Shown one piece after another: positions 9,986 through 20,314 of a DNA stretch of 64,000 nt. The notes under the pieces are model-generated. The model saw only the letters and a list, made by a program, of their open reading frames with translations, searched no databases and had not been told where the DNA came from. Location: positions 992,001-1,056,000 of the forward strand of contig NZ_CP106951.1 in the NCBI RefSeq assembly GCF_030419005.1, written 5' to 3'. Both the position numbers and the translations under genes were made by a program. Within the stretch, counting starts at the first letter, position 1, and each line of letters begins with the position of its first letter. This stretch comes from Eleftheria terrae. Lineage in GTDB: Bacteria; Pseudomonadota; Gammaproteobacteria; Burkholderiales; Burkholderiaceae_C.

Positions 9986-11353
9986 TCAGTGCTGACCCAG
10001 GAGCCGGGCCACGTCGTTGTAGAGGGCGATGGAGGTCATCAGGACGATGATGGCCAGGCCCACGAACTGCAGCCGATCCAGCCACACATCGGAGATCGGC
10101 CGCCCTGTCACCCCTTCGAAAAGATAATACATCAGGTGTCCCCCATCGAGGACCGGGAGCGGCAGCAGGTTCACGACACCCAGGCTCACGCTCACCATTG
10201 CCAGGAAACCCAGGTAATAGGCCAGCCCGAGGCTGGACGACTGGCCGGCATAGTCGGCAATGCTCAGCGGGCCGCTGAGGTTCTTGACCGAGGCCTGGCC
10301 GATCAGCATCTTGCCGAGCATGCGCAAGCTCAGCATCGAGACTTCCCACGTACGTGTCACGCCATACGCGATGCCATCGAGCACGCCATAGGACACCTGC
10401 ACCATCTCGGGCGGCCGGCCCACGAAGGCGCCAATGCGGCCAATGGTCCGGCCGTCGACCTCCTCCACCTTGGGCTGGACCCGCAGCTGCAGGGTGCCAC
10501 CGCCCCGCTCCACCTGCCAGTCCATCGCGCGCGGCTGGCCGTCCTGCACCGCACCCCGGATGCGTTCGCGCAGGCGCGCCGCGTCGCGCACCGGCTCACC
10601 GTCCACCGCCAGCACCCGGTCGCCTTCGCGCAGTCCGGCCTGCGCGGCCGGGCTGGCCGGCACGATCTCGCCCATCACCGGCTCGCCATAGGGCGCGCCG
10701 ATGCCGACCTTCTGCATCAACTGGGCATCGACGTCCTCCGAGCCGAGCTCGGCCAGCGGCAGGCGCACCGAACGGGCATGGTGTCCCTGGGCGTCGGTCA
10801 CGTCCAGCGTGAGGTCGCGCCGGTCCACCATCGCGTCGATCATGGCCCAGCGCAGGTCGCTGAACGAGCGCAGCTCACGCGCGCCCTCGCCGTCATCGGC
10901 CGCCTGCACCCAGTCGCCTGCCCGCAGGCCGGCCTTCTCGGCCAGGCTGCCGGCGGTCGGGGCGCCGAGCACGGCCTTGGGTTCCTCGGTGCCGACCCAG
11001 CCCGCCACCGCATACAGCAGCATGGCGAGCACCAGGTTGGCGATCGGCCCCGCCGCCACGATCAGCGCGCGGGAGCGCAGCGGCTGCCGCTCCAGGGCAA
11101 GATGGGCTTCGGCCGGCGGCACCGGCACGCCGCTGCGCTGGTCCAGCATGCGGACATAGCCGCCCAGCGGCAGCGCGGACAGGACGAACTCGGTACTGTC
11201 GGGGCTGCGCTGGTAGCGCAGCAGGACCTTGCCGAACCCCAGCGAGAAACGCAGGACCTTGACGCCGCAGGCCTTTGCCATTCGGTAGTGGCCCCACTCG
11301 TGCACGAGCACCACGATGCTCAGTGTCACCAGGAAGCCGAGGACCGGGTTCAT
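9986..11353 (-). CDS. rseP: RIP zinc metalloprotease RseP
   Basis: This is a 455-residue site-2 intramembrane protease. The zinc-binding HEWGH motif lies at residues 18-22 in the first membrane segment and the second motif [12 protein letters not shown] near the C-terminus, with two PDZ regions between. In enterics it cleaves RseA to release sigma-E and clears signal peptides; its place beside bamA and skp fits envelope stress control. The ATG overlaps the dxr stop (ATGA). Confidence 0.96.
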   Translation of the reverse strand: MNPVLGFLVTLSIVVLVHEWGHYRMAKACGVKVLRFSLGFGKVLLRYQRSPDSTEFVLSALPLGGYVRMLDQRSGVPVPPAEAHLALERQPLRSRALIVAAGPIANLVLAMLLYAVAGWVGTEEPKAVLGAPTAGSLAEKAGLRAGDWVQAADDGEGARELRSFSDLRWAMIDAMVDRRDLTLDVTDAQGHHARSVRLPLAELGSEDVDAQLMQKVGIGAPYGEPVMGEIVPASPAAQAGLREGDRVLAVDGEPVRDAARLRERIRGAVQDGQPRAMDWQVERGGGTLQLRVQPKVEEVDGRTIGRIGAFVGRPPEMVQVSYGVLDGIAYGVTRTWEVSMLSLRMLGKMLIGQASVKNLSGPLSIADYAGQSSSLGLAYYLGFLAMVSVSLGVVNLLPLPVLDGGHLMYYLFEGVTGRPISDVWLDRLQFVGLAIIVLMTSIALYNDVARLLGQH

Positions 11354-12555
11354 CGGCTCCGGCTCCCGATGCGTTGGAGCGCGCAGCGACGTGCGGCCGC
11401 GTCCAGCTCCAGCAGGCCGTCGAGCGACTCGGTCGCGCCGGCTGGCAGCACGAAGGCCGCCAGCGTGTCGGCGTTGACCGCATGGATCTGGTCGAAGCCG
11501 ATGCGCCCGTCGAGGAAGGCCGCCACGGCCTCCTCGTTGGCCGCGTTGAGCACCGCGGTGCTGCCTTGCGGGCCGCGCAGCGTGTCCCAGGCGAGTTGCA
11601 GCCCCGGGAAGCGAGCCGCATCCGGCGCCTCGAAGGTCAGCGCCGAGAGCTGCGTGAAGTCGAGCGCCTGTGCCCCGCTCTCGATGCGCCGCGGCCAGGC
11701 CAGGCCATAGGCGATCGGCACCCGCATGTCCGGCGTGCCGAGCTGGGCGAGCACCGAGTTGTCGCGGCAGACCACCATCGAGTGGATGATGCTCTGCGGA
11801 TGGATCACCACCTCGATCTGCTCGGGCGCGAGGTCAAACAGCCAGCGGGCCTCGATGACTTCGAGCGCCTTGTTCATCATGGTGGCGGAGTCCACCGAGA
11901 TCTTGCGCCCCATCACCCAGTTGGGATGGGAGCAGGCCTCGGCCGGCGTCACCGCCCCGAGCGTGCCGGGATCGCGCTGGCGGAACGGCCCGCCGGAGGC
12001 GGTCAGCACGATGCGCTGGATGCGCTGCTGCCAGGTGGTGGCGTCCTCGGGCAGGCACTGGAAGATGGCCGAATGCTCGCTGTCGATGGGCAGCAGCGTC
12101 GCGCCGCCCGAACGCACCGCCCGCATGAACAGTGCGCCGCCCACCACCAGCGCCTCCTTGTTGGCCAGCAACAGGCGCTTGCCACTGCGCGCGGCGGCCA
12201 GGCACGGCGCCAGGCCGGCGGAACCGACGATGGCGCCCATCACGGTGTCCACCTCGGGATGCGCGGCGATCTCGGCCAGGGCCGAGCTGCCGGCCAGCAC
12301 CTCGGTGCGGCTGCCAGCCTGCTGCAGCCGGCTCCGCAGGCGGGCCGCGGCGTCAGCATCCGACATCACCGCGAAGCGCGGTTGCCATTGCAGGCACTGG
12401 GCCAGCAGTTCATCGACCCGGCTGTGGGCCGTCAGCGCGAACACCTGGTAGAGGCCGGGATGCCGTGCCATCACGTCCAACGTGCTGGTGCCCACCGAAC
12501 CGGTCGAGCCCAGGATGCAGACCTGCTGCAATGCAGCGGCGTCGGAATGTGTCAC
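11350..12555 (-). CDS. dxr: 1-deoxy-D-xylulose 5-phosphate reductoisomerase
   Basis: Dxr makes 2-C-methyl-D-erythritol 4-phosphate from DXP with NADPH, the first committed step of the non-mevalonate isoprenoid pathway; ispG later in the window belongs to the same pathway. The 401-residue protein shows the NADPH motif [14 protein letters not shown] near the N-terminus and the metal/substrate region [18 protein letters not shown]. The GTG start at 12555 overlaps the cdsA stop (GTGA). It feeds uppS two genes upstream. Confidence 0.96.
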   Translation of the reverse strand: MTHSDAAALQQVCILGSTGSVGTSTLDVMARHPGLYQVFALTAHSRVDELLAQCLQWQPRFAVMSDADAAARLRSRLQQAGSRTEVLAGSSALAEIAAHPEVDTVMGAIVGSAGLAPCLAAARSGKRLLLANKEALVVGGALFMRAVRSGGATLLPIDSEHSAIFQCLPEDATTWQQRIQRIVLTASGGPFRQRDPGTLGAVTPAEACSHPNWVMGRKISVDSATMMNKALEVIEARWLFDLAPEQIEVVIHPQSIIHSMVVCRDNSVLAQLGTPDMRVPIAYGLAWPRRIESGAQALDFTQLSALTFEAPDAARFPGLQLAWDTLRGPQGSTAVLNAANEEAVAAFLDGRIGFDQIHAVNADTLAAFVLPAGATESLDGLLELDAAARRCALQRIGSRSR

Positions 12556-13388
12556 AAGAGGCTCAGGGTCAGGGCAATGGGAAAGACCGGCAGCAAGGCG
12601 TCGATGCGGTCCAGCACGCCGCCATGGCCCGGCAGCAGCTGGCTGCTGTCCTTGGCACCGACGCTGCGCTTGACCAGTGATTCGAACAGGTCACCCACCA
12701 CGCTCATGGCGGCCAGGAACAGGCAGACCACCACCAGGCCGGCCCAGCCGAAGCGGCCCTGCATCTCGGTGTAGAGGCTCGGCGAACCGAGCGGTGCGGA
12801 ACGGTCCAGCGTCACCCAGGCCACGGCAAGCACCAGCACGCCGGCCATGCCGCTCCAGACGCCTTCCCAGCTCTTGCCGGGGCTGATGGCCGGCGCCAGC
12901 TTGCGCCGCCCGAAGGCGCGACCGCCGAAATAGGCCGCGATGTCGGCCGCCCAGACCAGGCAGAACACCGACAGCAGGTAGGCCACGCCGACTTCCTTGG
13001 CGCGCGTCAGCGCCACCCAGGTCAGCCACAACATCAGCACACCGAGGCCCAGCCGCAGCACGGCGGGCACCGCAGGCCAGCGCGAAGGGCCGCTTTTGAG
13101 CACGAAGGCGCCGCCCAGCACCCAGGCCGCGGTGGCCGCCCACCACAGCCAGGGTTGCCCTGTCAGCGGCAGCTCGCGCCACCAGGTCAGCGCGCACAGG
13201 CCACCGACCAGCGCGCCGAGCGCCACCGAACCGGCGGCGCCGGCCTGGTTGAGCCGGCCCCACTCCCAGCCGGCTGCAGCCACCATCACCACGCTCAGCA
13301 ATGCGAACGGCCAGACCTGCGGAGTCAGCAAGGCCGGCAGCAGCACCGCCAACAGCACCAGGGCCGTGATGACACGTTGCCTCAGCAT
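12552..13388 (-). CDS. cdsA: Phosphatidate cytidylyltransferase
   Basis: CdsA makes CDP-diacylglycerol, the precursor of all phospholipids, in the inner membrane. The 278-residue product is highly hydrophobic with about seven or eight membrane segments. It carries the family signature near the C-terminus, [18 protein letters not shown] followed by DRID. It sits 3 bases after uppS and overlaps dxr. Confidence 0.95.
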   Translation of the reverse strand: MLRQRVITALVLLAVLLPALLTPQVWPFALLSVVMVAAAGWEWGRLNQAGAAGSVALGALVGGLCALTWWRELPLTGQPWLWWAATAAWVLGGAFVLKSGPSRWPAVPAVLRLGLGVLMLWLTWVALTRAKEVGVAYLLSVFCLVWAADIAAYFGGRAFGRRKLAPAISPGKSWEGVWSGMAGVLVLAVAWVTLDRSAPLGSPSLYTEMQGRFGWAGLVVVCLFLAAMSVVGDLFESLVKRSVGAKDSSQLLPGHGGVLDRIDALLPVFPIALTLSLL

Positions 13389-13391
13389 GGG

Positions 13392-14159
13392 TCAGGCTCC
13401 TTGAGTTGCGAGGGCCGGCGGCGCCGCATCGACGCCGCCGAAGCGGCGCTCACGCCGCGCGAAGGCAGCGATGGCGGCATCGAGTTCGGCCTCGCCGAAC
13501 TCCGGCCACAGGCAGTCGGTGAAATAGAGTTCCGAGTAGGCGGTCTGCCACAGCAGGAAGTTGCTGATGCGCAGCTCACCGCCTGTGCGGATGAAGAGAT
13601 CGGGGTCCGGCGCATAGTTCAGCGCCATGTAGCGGCTGAGGGCGGCCTCGGTGATGTCGGCGGCGCCCAGGCCGTCAGCCACCGCGCGCTGGCAGGCCTG
13701 CACGATGTCCCAGCGGCCACCGTAGTTGAACGCCACCGACAGCACCAGCTTGCTGTTGTGCTGCGTGGCGGCCTCGGCCTTGTCCCAGGAGGCGCGCACC
13801 TTCTCGGACACCGCCGAGCGGTCACCGACGATGCGGATGCGCACGCCCTCCTGCGCCAGGCGCTCCACATGGCGGGCCACTGCCACCAGCACCAGGCTCA
13901 TCAGGCCGGACACCTCGTCGGCCGGGCGACGCCAGTTCTCCGAGGAGAAGGCGAACACGGTGAGGTAGTCGATGCCGCGCACCACGCAGGCCTTGACGGT
14001 GCGCACCAGCGCATCGACGCCCTGCTCATGGCCGAAGGCCCGCGGCATGAACCGCTTGTTGGCCCAGCGGCCGTTGCCATCCATCACGATGGCAACGTGG
14101 CGGGGCACCGCTTTGGAATCGGATGACACGTTGGAGCTGCCTGGGCCGCTGGAGGACAC
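13392..14159 (-). CDS. uppS: Isoprenyl transferase (undecaprenyl diphosphate synthase)
   Basis: UppS condenses isopentenyl diphosphate units on farnesyl diphosphate to give the C55 carrier for peptidoglycan and O-antigen. The motif IVMDGNGRWA (D27 and N29 in this numbering) is the pyrophosphate-binding P-loop of cis-prenyltransferases. The start is uncertain. A TTG at 14174 overlaps frr, the GTG at 14159 lies 4 bases after the frr stop and gives 255 residues, and a GTG at 14129 also exists. I chose 14159. Confidence 0.94.
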   Translation of the reverse strand: MSSSGPGSSNVSSDSKAVPRHVAIVMDGNGRWANKRFMPRAFGHEQGVDALVRTVKACVVRGIDYLTVFAFSSENWRRPADEVSGLMSLVLVAVARHVERLAQEGVRIRIVGDRSAVSEKVRASWDKAEAATQHNSKLVLSVAFNYGGRWDIVQACQRAVADGLGAADITEAALSRYMALNYAPDPDLFIRTGGELRISNFLLWQTAYSELYFTDCLWPEFGEAELDAAIAAFARRERRFGGVDAAPPALATQGA

Positions 14160-14163
14160 CGGG

Positions 14164-14724
14164 TCAGACCGCAAGGATCTCGGCTTCCTTGCCGGCGATC
14201 AGCTTGTCGATCTCGGCGATGGTGCGGTCGGTCAGCTTCTGCACTTCGTCCTGCGAGCGACGCTCGTCGTCTTCGGTGATCAGCTTGTCCTTGAGCAGCT
14301 TCTTGGCCTGCTCGTTGGCGTCGCGGCGCAGGTTGCGCACGGCCACCTTGGCGTCCTCGCCGGCATGGCGCACGACCTTGGTCAGGTCGCGGCGGCGCTC
14401 TTCGGTGAGCGGCGGCATCGGCACGCGGATCAGGTCGCCCTGCGACGCCGGGTTCAGGCCCAGGTCAGACTCGCGGATGGCCTTCTCGATCTTGGCACCC
14501 ATGCCCTTTTCCCAGGGCTGGACGCTGATGGTGCGGGCATCGAGCAGCGTGACGTTGGCCACCTGGCTGATCGGCACCATGGAGCCGTAGTACTCGACGT
14601 TGACCTGGTCGAGCAGGCCCGGGTGCGCCCGGCCGGTGCGGATCTTGGTCAGTTCGTGCTTGTAGGCCTCGACCGACTTCTGCATCTTCTGCTCGGCCGT
14701 CTTCTTGATGTCTGCGATGGTCAT
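14164..14724 (-). CDS. frr: Ribosome recycling factor
   Basis: RRF, with EF-G, splits post-termination ribosomes. The 186-residue protein starts [17 protein letters not shown] and contains [13 protein letters not shown] and the [15 protein letters not shown] region typical of the family. The ATG at 14724 has a good upstream GAGGAG, which decides it over an in-frame codon further upstream. It lies 14 bases after pyrH. Confidence 0.97.
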   Translation of the reverse strand: MTIADIKKTAEQKMQKSVEAYKHELTKIRTGRAHPGLLDQVNVEYYGSMVPISQVANVTLLDARTISVQPWEKGMGAKIEKAIRESDLGLNPASQGDLIRVPMPPLTEERRRDLTKVVRHAGEDAKVAVRNLRRDANEQAKKLLKDKLITEDDERRSQDEVQKLTDRTIAEIDKLIAGKEAEILAV

Positions 14725-14738
14725 GAGCTTCGTACTCC

Positions 14739-15449
14739 TCAAACGTGGACCAGGGTGCCCTCGTCCTCACCGAGCACGACCTGCTTGAGCGCACCCGGCT
14801 TGAAGATGCTGAACACCTTGATGGGCAGCTTCTGGTCGCGGCACAGCGCGAACGCCGTGGCATCCAGCACCTGCAGGTTCTTGATGATCGCCTCGTCGAA
14901 GCTGATCTTCGAGTAGCGGGTGGCCGTCAGGTCCTTCTTGGGGTCGGCGGTATAGACACCGTCGACCTTGGTGGCCTTGAGCATGATCTCGGCACCGATC
15001 TCGGCGCCGCGCAGCGCGGCTGCCGTGTCGGTCGTGAAGAAGGGGTTGCCGGTGCCGGCGGCGAAGATCACCACCTTGCCTTCTTCCAGGTATTGCAGCG
15101 CCTTCGGACGCACATAGGGCTCGACCACCTGCTCGATGCCGATGGCCGACATGACGCGGGCCACCATGCCTTCCTGGCGCATCGTGTCGGCCAGCGCCAG
15201 CGCGTTCATCACGGTCGCCAGCATGCCCATGTAGTCGGCGGTGGCCCGGTCCATGCCGACCGAGCCGCCCGCGACGCCGCGGAAGATGTTGCCGCCGCCG
15301 ATCACGACCGCCACTTCGCAGCCCAATGCCGTCACCTCCTGGATCTCGCGCACCATGCGGACGATGGTGGCGCGGTTGATGCCATAGGCATCGTCGCCCA
15401 TCAGGGCTTCACCGGAAAGCTTGAGCAGGATGCGCTTATATGCCGGCAT
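14739..15449 (-). CDS. pyrH: UMP kinase
   Basis: PyrH phosphorylates UMP to UDP in pyrimidine synthesis. The 236-residue protein starts [16 protein letters not shown], the standard amino-acid-kinase fold N-terminus, with GGGNIFRG and a C-terminal GTLVHV. The ATG at 15449 follows an AGGAGG Shine-Dalgarno. It lies in the widespread rpsB-tsf-pyrH-frr order. Confidence 0.97.
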   Translation of the reverse strand: MPAYKRILLKLSGEALMGDDAYGINRATIVRMVREIQEVTALGCEVAVVIGGGNIFRGVAGGSVGMDRATADYMGMLATVMNALALADTMRQEGMVARVMSAIGIEQVVEPYVRPKALQYLEEGKVVIFAAGTGNPFFTTDTAAALRGAEIGAEIMLKATKVDGVYTADPKKDLTATRYSKISFDEAIIKNLQVLDATAFALCRDQKLPIKVFSIFKPGALKQVVLGEDEGTLVHV

Positions 15450-15512
15450 GCAGTTCCTCCTGAGGGTGCGGCGGGTTTGGGTGCGAAGTGTAGGGGATGG
15501 CGGCAACAGGGT

Positions 15513-16391
15513 TTACTGGCCCTTGGCAGCAGCGACTTGCGCGGCCACCTCGGCAGCGAAGTCGTCCTGCTTCTTCTCGATGCCTTCGCCGACGACGTAG
15601 AGCGTGAAGCCCTTCACCGTGGTGTTGGCAGCCTTGAGCATCTGCTCGACGGTCTGCTTGTCGTTCTTCACGAAGGGCTGGTTGAACAGCGACACTTCCT
15701 TCAGGAACTTCTGCACCGAGCCCTCGACCATCTTGGCGACGATGTCGGCCGGCTTGCCGGATTCGGCAGCCTTTTGCTCGGCCACCGAACGCTCCTTGGC
15801 GATCAGTTCGGCGGGCACCTGGTCGGCCGACAGCGAGACGGGCTTCATCGCAGCGATGTGCATCGCCACGTCCTTGGCCGCCACTTCGTCGCCGGTGAAC
15901 TCGACCACCACGCCGATGCGGGTGCCGTGCAGGTAGCTGACCAGCTGGCTGTCGCCGGCGAAGCGCTTGAAGCGGCGGATCGTCATGTTCTCGCCGATCT
16001 TGCCGATCAGGCCGGTGCGGGTGGCTTCGACGGTGGTGCCGTTCAGGTCCAGCGCCGACAGGGCTGCCACATCGGCCGGGCCTTGCTTGGCGACCACTTC
16101 GGCCAGTGCCTTGCCGAAAGCCAGGAAGTCGTCGTTCTTGGTGACGAAGTCGGTTTCGCAGTTCAGCTCGAGCAGCGCGCCGGTGTTGCCTTCGATGAAG
16201 GCGGCGACGATGCCCTCGGCCGTCACGCGCGAGGCCGCCTTGCCGGCCTTGTTGCCGAGCTTGACGCGCAGGATCTCTTCAGCGCGGTCCAGGTCGCCGT
16301 CGGCTTCCGTCAGCGCCTTCTTGCACTCCATCATCGGGGCATCGGTCTTGGCGCGCAGTTCGGCGACGAGGCTAGCGGTAATTGCGGGCAT
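15513..16391 (-). CDS. tsf: Translation elongation factor Ts
   Basis: EF-Ts exchanges GDP for GTP on EF-Tu. The 292-residue protein begins [20 protein letters not shown] and carries the N-terminal UBA-like domain with MMECKKAL and then the core with NCETDFV and LHGTRIGV. The ATG at 16391 has GGAG upstream. It lies about 110 bases after rpsB, with an intrinsic terminator in between, so it probably depends on read-through from rpsB or on its own promoter. Confidence 0.97.
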   Translation of the reverse strand: MPAITASLVAELRAKTDAPMMECKKALTEADGDLDRAEEILRVKLGNKAGKAASRVTAEGIVAAFIEGNTGALLELNCETDFVTKNDDFLAFGKALAEVVAKQGPADVAALSALDLNGTTVEATRTGLIGKIGENMTIRRFKRFAGDSQLVSYLHGTRIGVVVEFTGDEVAAKDVAMHIAAMKPVSLSADQVPAELIAKERSVAEQKAAESGKPADIVAKMVEGSVQKFLKEVSLFNQPFVKNDKQTVEQMLKAANTTVKGFTLYVVGEGIEKKQDDFAAEVAAQVAAAKGQ

Positions 16392-16457
16392 AACTATCTC
16401 CAGTTCTCTTGCATGCTCCGGGCGGCAGGCGCCCGGCATCGAAATCGGATGCTGCTG

Positions 16458-16481
16458 AAAAAAAGGGGCTGAAGCAGCCCC
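16458..16481 (-). terminator. Intrinsic terminator between rpsB and tsf
   Basis: On the minus strand a perfect 7-bp stem (GGGGCTG / CAGCCCC, arms at 16475-16481 and 16465-16471) with a 3-base loop is followed directly by seven T residues (16464-16458). It starts 23 bases after the rpsB stop codon, so it would cut transcription before tsf. Confidence 0.8.
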
Positions 16482-16503
16482 CGTTTCAGCGCCTCGGGAG
16501 GGC

Positions 16504-17253
16504 TCAGGCGGCTTCGTTGACTTCCACGAACTCGTCGTCGCCACCGGCACCGGCGGCTTGCACCACTTCGTTCACGGCGTTGGCCTTGCCTTCGAGCACG
16601 GCGTCAGCCACGGCACGCGCGTAGAGCGCCACGGCCTTGGAGGAGTCGTCGTTGCCGGGGATGACATAGTCGATCTCGGCCGGCGAGTGGTTGCTGTCGA
16701 CCACGCCGATCACCGGGATGCCGAGCTTCTTGGCTTCGGCCACGGCGATCTTGTGATAGCCCACGTCGATCACGAACAGCGCGTCAGGCAGCGCGTTCAT
16801 GTCCTGGATGCCGCCGATGTCCTTTTCCAGCTTGGCAATCTCGCGCTGGAACAGCAGGCCTTCCTTCTTGTTCATCGACTCCAGGCCGGCTTCGACCTGG
16901 GCTTGCATGTCCTTGAGCTTCTTCAGGGAGGTCTTGACCGTCTTGAAGTTGGTCAGCATGCCGCCGAGCCAGCGCTGGTCGACGAAAGGCATGCCAGCAC
17001 GCTGCGCCTCGGCCGAAACGAACTCGCGCGCCTGGCGCTTGGTACCCACCATCAGGATCGTGCCGCGCTTGGCCGACAGCTGGCGCACGAACTTCATCGC
17101 TTCCTCGAACATCGGAAGCGTCTTCTCGAGGTTGATGATGTGGATCTTGTTGCGATGGCCGAAGATATACGGGGCCATCTTGGGGTTCCAGAAGCGGGTC
17201 TGGTGACCAAAGTGGACACCTGCTTCCAGCATTTCGCGCATCGTCACGGGCAT
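16504..17253 (-). CDS. rpsB: 30S ribosomal protein S2
   Basis: The 249-residue S2 protein starts [18 protein letters not shown] and contains the family blocks [21 protein letters not shown] and [15 protein letters not shown]. The ATG at 17253 was preferred to a TTG four codons upstream; TTTGGAGC lies in front of it. It is the first gene of the rpsB-tsf-pyrH-frr series. In enterics S2 represses its own operon through the leader mRNA; whether this leader does so is unknown. Confidence 0.97.
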   Translation of the reverse strand: MPVTMREMLEAGVHFGHQTRFWNPKMAPYIFGHRNKIHIINLEKTLPMFEEAMKFVRQLSAKRGTILMVGTKRQAREFVSAEAQRAGMPFVDQRWLGGMLTNFKTVKTSLKKLKDMQAQVEAGLESMNKKEGLLFQREIAKLEKDIGGIQDMNALPDALFVIDVGYHKIAVAEAKKLGIPVIGVVDSNHSPAEIDYVIPGNDDSSKAVALYARAVADAVLEGKANAVNEVVQAAGAGGDDEFVEVNEAA

Positions 17254-17483
17254 GTTTTGCTCCAAAGGTTGGGTCTAAAATCCGGCGCACATTGCAACGC
17301 GACTTTCCTGTTGCAACACCTTCAAACCGCCGGGTTTGTGATTTGTCGACCTGGCCCGTTCCAGGCCCGATGCCGGGCCGGTGGCCTGCCCCGAAGTACT
17401 TCCATGAAGCGGCTTCAGAAGGGCCGGGAACGAAGGGCTTAGAAGTGGCCCGTCCAGGTAAACCCGAAGAGTATAACAGCTCC
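17254..17483. promoter_or_regulatory. rpsB/amidase divergent intergenic region
   Basis: This region holds the rpsB promoter and leader on the minus strand and the amidase promoter on the plus strand. A perfect inverted repeat, TTGCAAC (17292-17298) and GTTGCAA (17310-17316) with an 11-base spacer, lies 39-63 bases before the rpsB start. It could be a leader hairpin or an operator. No convincing -35/-10 pair was identified for either gene. Confidence 0.4.
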
Positions 17484-18842
17484 ATGCACATCGACTTGAT
17501 TTCGGCGCGCGACGCGCTGCGTGAGCGCCGCGTCCGCGCGGCCGACCTGCTGGCACAAGCCCAGGCCGCAGCACGTTCGCCCGCCTGCCGCCATGTCTTC
17601 CTGCGCGAGTTCACCGCGTCCGCCGAAGCGGCCGCGCGCTCGGCCGACCTGGCCGTGGACGCCGGCGCCCCCCTGTTGCCACTGGCTGGGCTGGCGGTGA
17701 GCGTGAAAGACCTGTTCGACGTCGCCGGCCAGCCAACCACCGGCGGCTCCGTCGTGCTGGCTGACGCGCCGCCCGCCGCGGCCGACGCCGGCGCGGTCGC
17801 ACGGCTGCGCCAGGCCGGGGCGGCACTGGTGGGCCACACCAACATGACCGAGTTCGCCTTCTCCGGCGTCGGCTGGAACCCGCACCATGGCACACCGGCC
17901 AATGCCGGCAGCCGTGCGGCCGACCCCAGCGGCGAGCGCATCCCGGGCGGCTCCAGTTCGGGTGCTGCCGTGTCGGTGGCGTGCGGCGCCGCCTGGGCAG
18001 CGCTCGGCTCCGACACCGGCGGCTCGATCCGCATCCCCGCAGCCTTGCAAGGCCTGGTGGGTTTCAAGAACACCGCGCGCCTCACGCCACTGAGTGGTGC
18101 CATCCCGCTGTCCACCACCTTGGATACGGCCTGCGCCCTCACCCGCTCGGTGCGCGATGCGGTGCTGCTGCACGAAGTGCTGGCGGCGCGGCAGCTGGCC
18201 CTGCCGCGACGCCCGCTGGCGGCACGCCGCCTCGCGGTCGTGCGGCACACCATGCAGGACGGCCTCGATGCCGAGGTGGCCAGCGCCTTCGAGGCCAGCC
18301 TCGACCGGCTGCGCCGCGGTGGCGCCCGCATCGAGGAAATCGGCCTGGCCGAGCTGGGCGAGCTGGCCCAGATCCAGTCCACCGGGGGCTTCTCTGCGGC
18401 CGAAAGTTGGGCCTGGCACCGCCGGCTGCTGGAGCGCTCGGGCGACCGCTACGACCCGCGCGTGGCGCAGCGCATTCGCCGCGGCGCCACGATGAGCGCG
18501 GCGGAGTACATCGAGCTGCAGCAGGCCCGCACTGCATGGATCGCCCGGGTGCAGGCGGCTCTGAGCGGCTTCGACGCGGTGCTGTCACCCACGGTGCCGA
18601 TCGTGGCCCCGCCGATCGCCGAGATCGCTCATGACGACGACGCCTTCTTCCGCATCAACGCCCTGCTGCTGCGCAACACCTCGGTGGTGAACATGCTGGA
18701 CGGCTGTGCGCTGTCCCTGCCTTGCCAGGCGGCAGGTCGCCTGCCGGTGGGCTTGATGGTGTGGGCCGGTCCGCTGTGCGATGACACCGTGCTCGACCTG
18801 TCGCTGGCCATCGAGGCCCAGCTCCTCGCGCAGGAAGGCTGA
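17484..18842 (+). CDS. Amidase-signature family hydrolase
   Basis: The 452-residue protein belongs to the amidase signature family (GatA-like fold). The Ser-cisSer-Lys triad is visible as K75 in SVKDLFD, S157 in GGSSSG and S181 in SDTGGSIRIPA, with the family spacing of 24 between the two serines. Substrate is not predictable: the gene stands apart from gatB/gatC and is followed 3 bases later by an FAD oxidoreductase gene, which suggests a catabolic amide or amino acid role rather than transamidation. The ATG at 17484 (MHIDLISARDAL) gives the expected length; the longer upstream frame is leader DNA. Confidence 0.88.
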   Translation: MHIDLISARDALRERRVRAADLLAQAQAAARSPACRHVFLREFTASAEAAARSADLAVDAGAPLLPLAGLAVSVKDLFDVAGQPTTGGSVVLADAPPAAADAGAVARLRQAGAALVGHTNMTEFAFSGVGWNPHHGTPANAGSRAADPSGERIPGGSSSGAAVSVACGAAWAALGSDTGGSIRIPAALQGLVGFKNTARLTPLSGAIPLSTTLDTACALTRSVRDAVLLHEVLAARQLALPRRPLAARRLAVVRHTMQDGLDAEVASAFEASLDRLRRGGARIEEIGLAELGELAQIQSTGGFSAAESWAWHRRLLERSGDRYDPRVAQRIRRGATMSAAEYIELQQARTAWIARVQAALSGFDAVLSPTVPIVAPPIAEIAHDDDAFFRINALLLRNTSVVNMLDGCALSLPCQAAGRLPVGLMVWAGPLCDDTVLDLSLAIEAQLLAQEG

Positions 18843-18845
18843 ACG

Positions 18846-20163
18846 ATGCACCTTGCCGTCATCGGCGCCGGCATCGCGGGCGTCACCGCCGCGCATGCGC
18901 TTGTCACCGCCGGCCACCGCGTCACCGTGTTCGAGCGCCGCGGCAGCGTCGCTGCCGAAGCCAGCTTCGCGCAGCTGGGTCTGGTCGCCCCCAGCCTGGC
19001 CGGGCCGACCGGCTTCGACGCTGCCCCACCGCTCCACGAGCAGGGTCGTTGGGGTCTGCATCCGCGGGCGCAGCTGAAGCCCGGCTGGGACGCAGGCGCC
19101 TGGCGCTGGCTCTGGCAGGCGCGGCAGGCCTCGGGGCCGCGACGCGGCACCGCACAGAAAAGCCTGGGTGAGCTGGCCCGCTACGGCCGGCTGCAGCTGC
19201 GCAAGCTGGTGGCAGGCCACCGGCTGGACTACGAACGGGCCGATGGCCACCTGGTGCTGGGCCACCGAGCGCCAGATGGCGGATGCCGAGCAAGGCCTGC
19301 TTGAACTGAAGGCCCGCTATGTGGAGGCGCAGGTGCACGACGCGGCCGGCTGCCAGGCGCTGGAGCCGGGCCTGGCAGCCGCTGCCAAGCTCGCCGGCGG
19401 CCTGCACTTTCCCGGTGACGAGGTGGGCAACTGCCGGCAGTTCACCCACCTGCTGAAGGACGTGTGTGAACGCCTCGGCGTGGAGTTTCGCTTCTCGACC
19501 GAAGTGACCCGCCTGACCCCCGGGCCCCGTCCCTGCATCAGCAGCGTGGAGCTGATCGAGACCACCGCCTTCCTGCAGACGCGCCAGGGCGTGCCCGCGC
19601 AACGAGCCAACAGCGCGCTGGACGAGCGCTTCGACGCGGTGCTGCTGTGTGCCGGTGCGCAGGCCATGCCGCTGCTGCGGCAACTGCACCTCAAGCTACC
19701 ACTGATGCCGATCTACGGCTACACCATCACTGCCACGGTGCGCGACCACGACCGCGCGCCACGCGCGACAGTGACCGACGCCCAGGCAGGCATCAGCATC
19801 GCCCGCCTCGGTCAGCGCTTGCGGGTGGCTGGCGGCGTGGAGCTAGGCACCGCCCCGCATCGGCACCTGGACACGTCGCTGCGCCCGCTCTACCGCGCAC
19901 TGGAGCGCTGGTTCCCAGGTGCTGCCCACACCCACAAGCACCACGCGCACGCCTGGAAAGGCGCCAGCCCCAGCCTGCCCGATGGGCTGCCTGCCCTGGG
20001 TGAGAGCGGCGTGCCGGGCATCTGGCTCAACCTGGGCCACGGCATGCAGGGATGGGCCCTGGCCTGTGCGTCGGCCCGCCTGCTGGCCGACCAGATCTCG
20101 GGCCGGCCCACCGACCTGCCGCTGCAGCCTTTCGAGGCGCGGCGACTGCAGCAGCGCGCTTGA
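18846..20163 (+). pseudogene. DadA-like FAD-dependent amino acid dehydrogenase, frameshifted
   Basis: The first part (18846 to about 19260) begins with the Rossmann motif VIGAGIAGVTAAHAL, as in D-amino acid dehydrogenases. The second part continues in the +1 frame from about 19262 to 20163 (TERQMADAEQGLLELKA through GESGVPGIWLNLGHGMQGW). Removing one G from the GGG run at 19259-19261 would join them into one protein of about 438 residues, normal for DadA-type oxidoreductases. The reading frame after the shift is fully open and well conserved in style. This is either a recent mutation or a sequencing error in a G run. It starts 3 bases after the amidase stop and was probably co-transcribed. 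Confidence 0.82.
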
Positions 20164-20314
20164 AGCGGCCGGCAGCCTGGAGCGCACGGGCAGCCCCCCC
20201 GGCAGCCCGTGGCGGCGGCGCGGCCTGGCTGCATGACAGGGATCGAAAGGGTCACGCCCCATGCGCCGCGCGGCCAGCCTCGCCGCGGCGGCCGCATGGC
20301 GCTATCGTGGCGCC

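Noticed and set aside
14745..16472. 575-codon plus-strand frame opposite pyrH and tsf
   Set aside because: Antisense shadow rich in His, Asp and Leu; both genes on the minus strand are certain.
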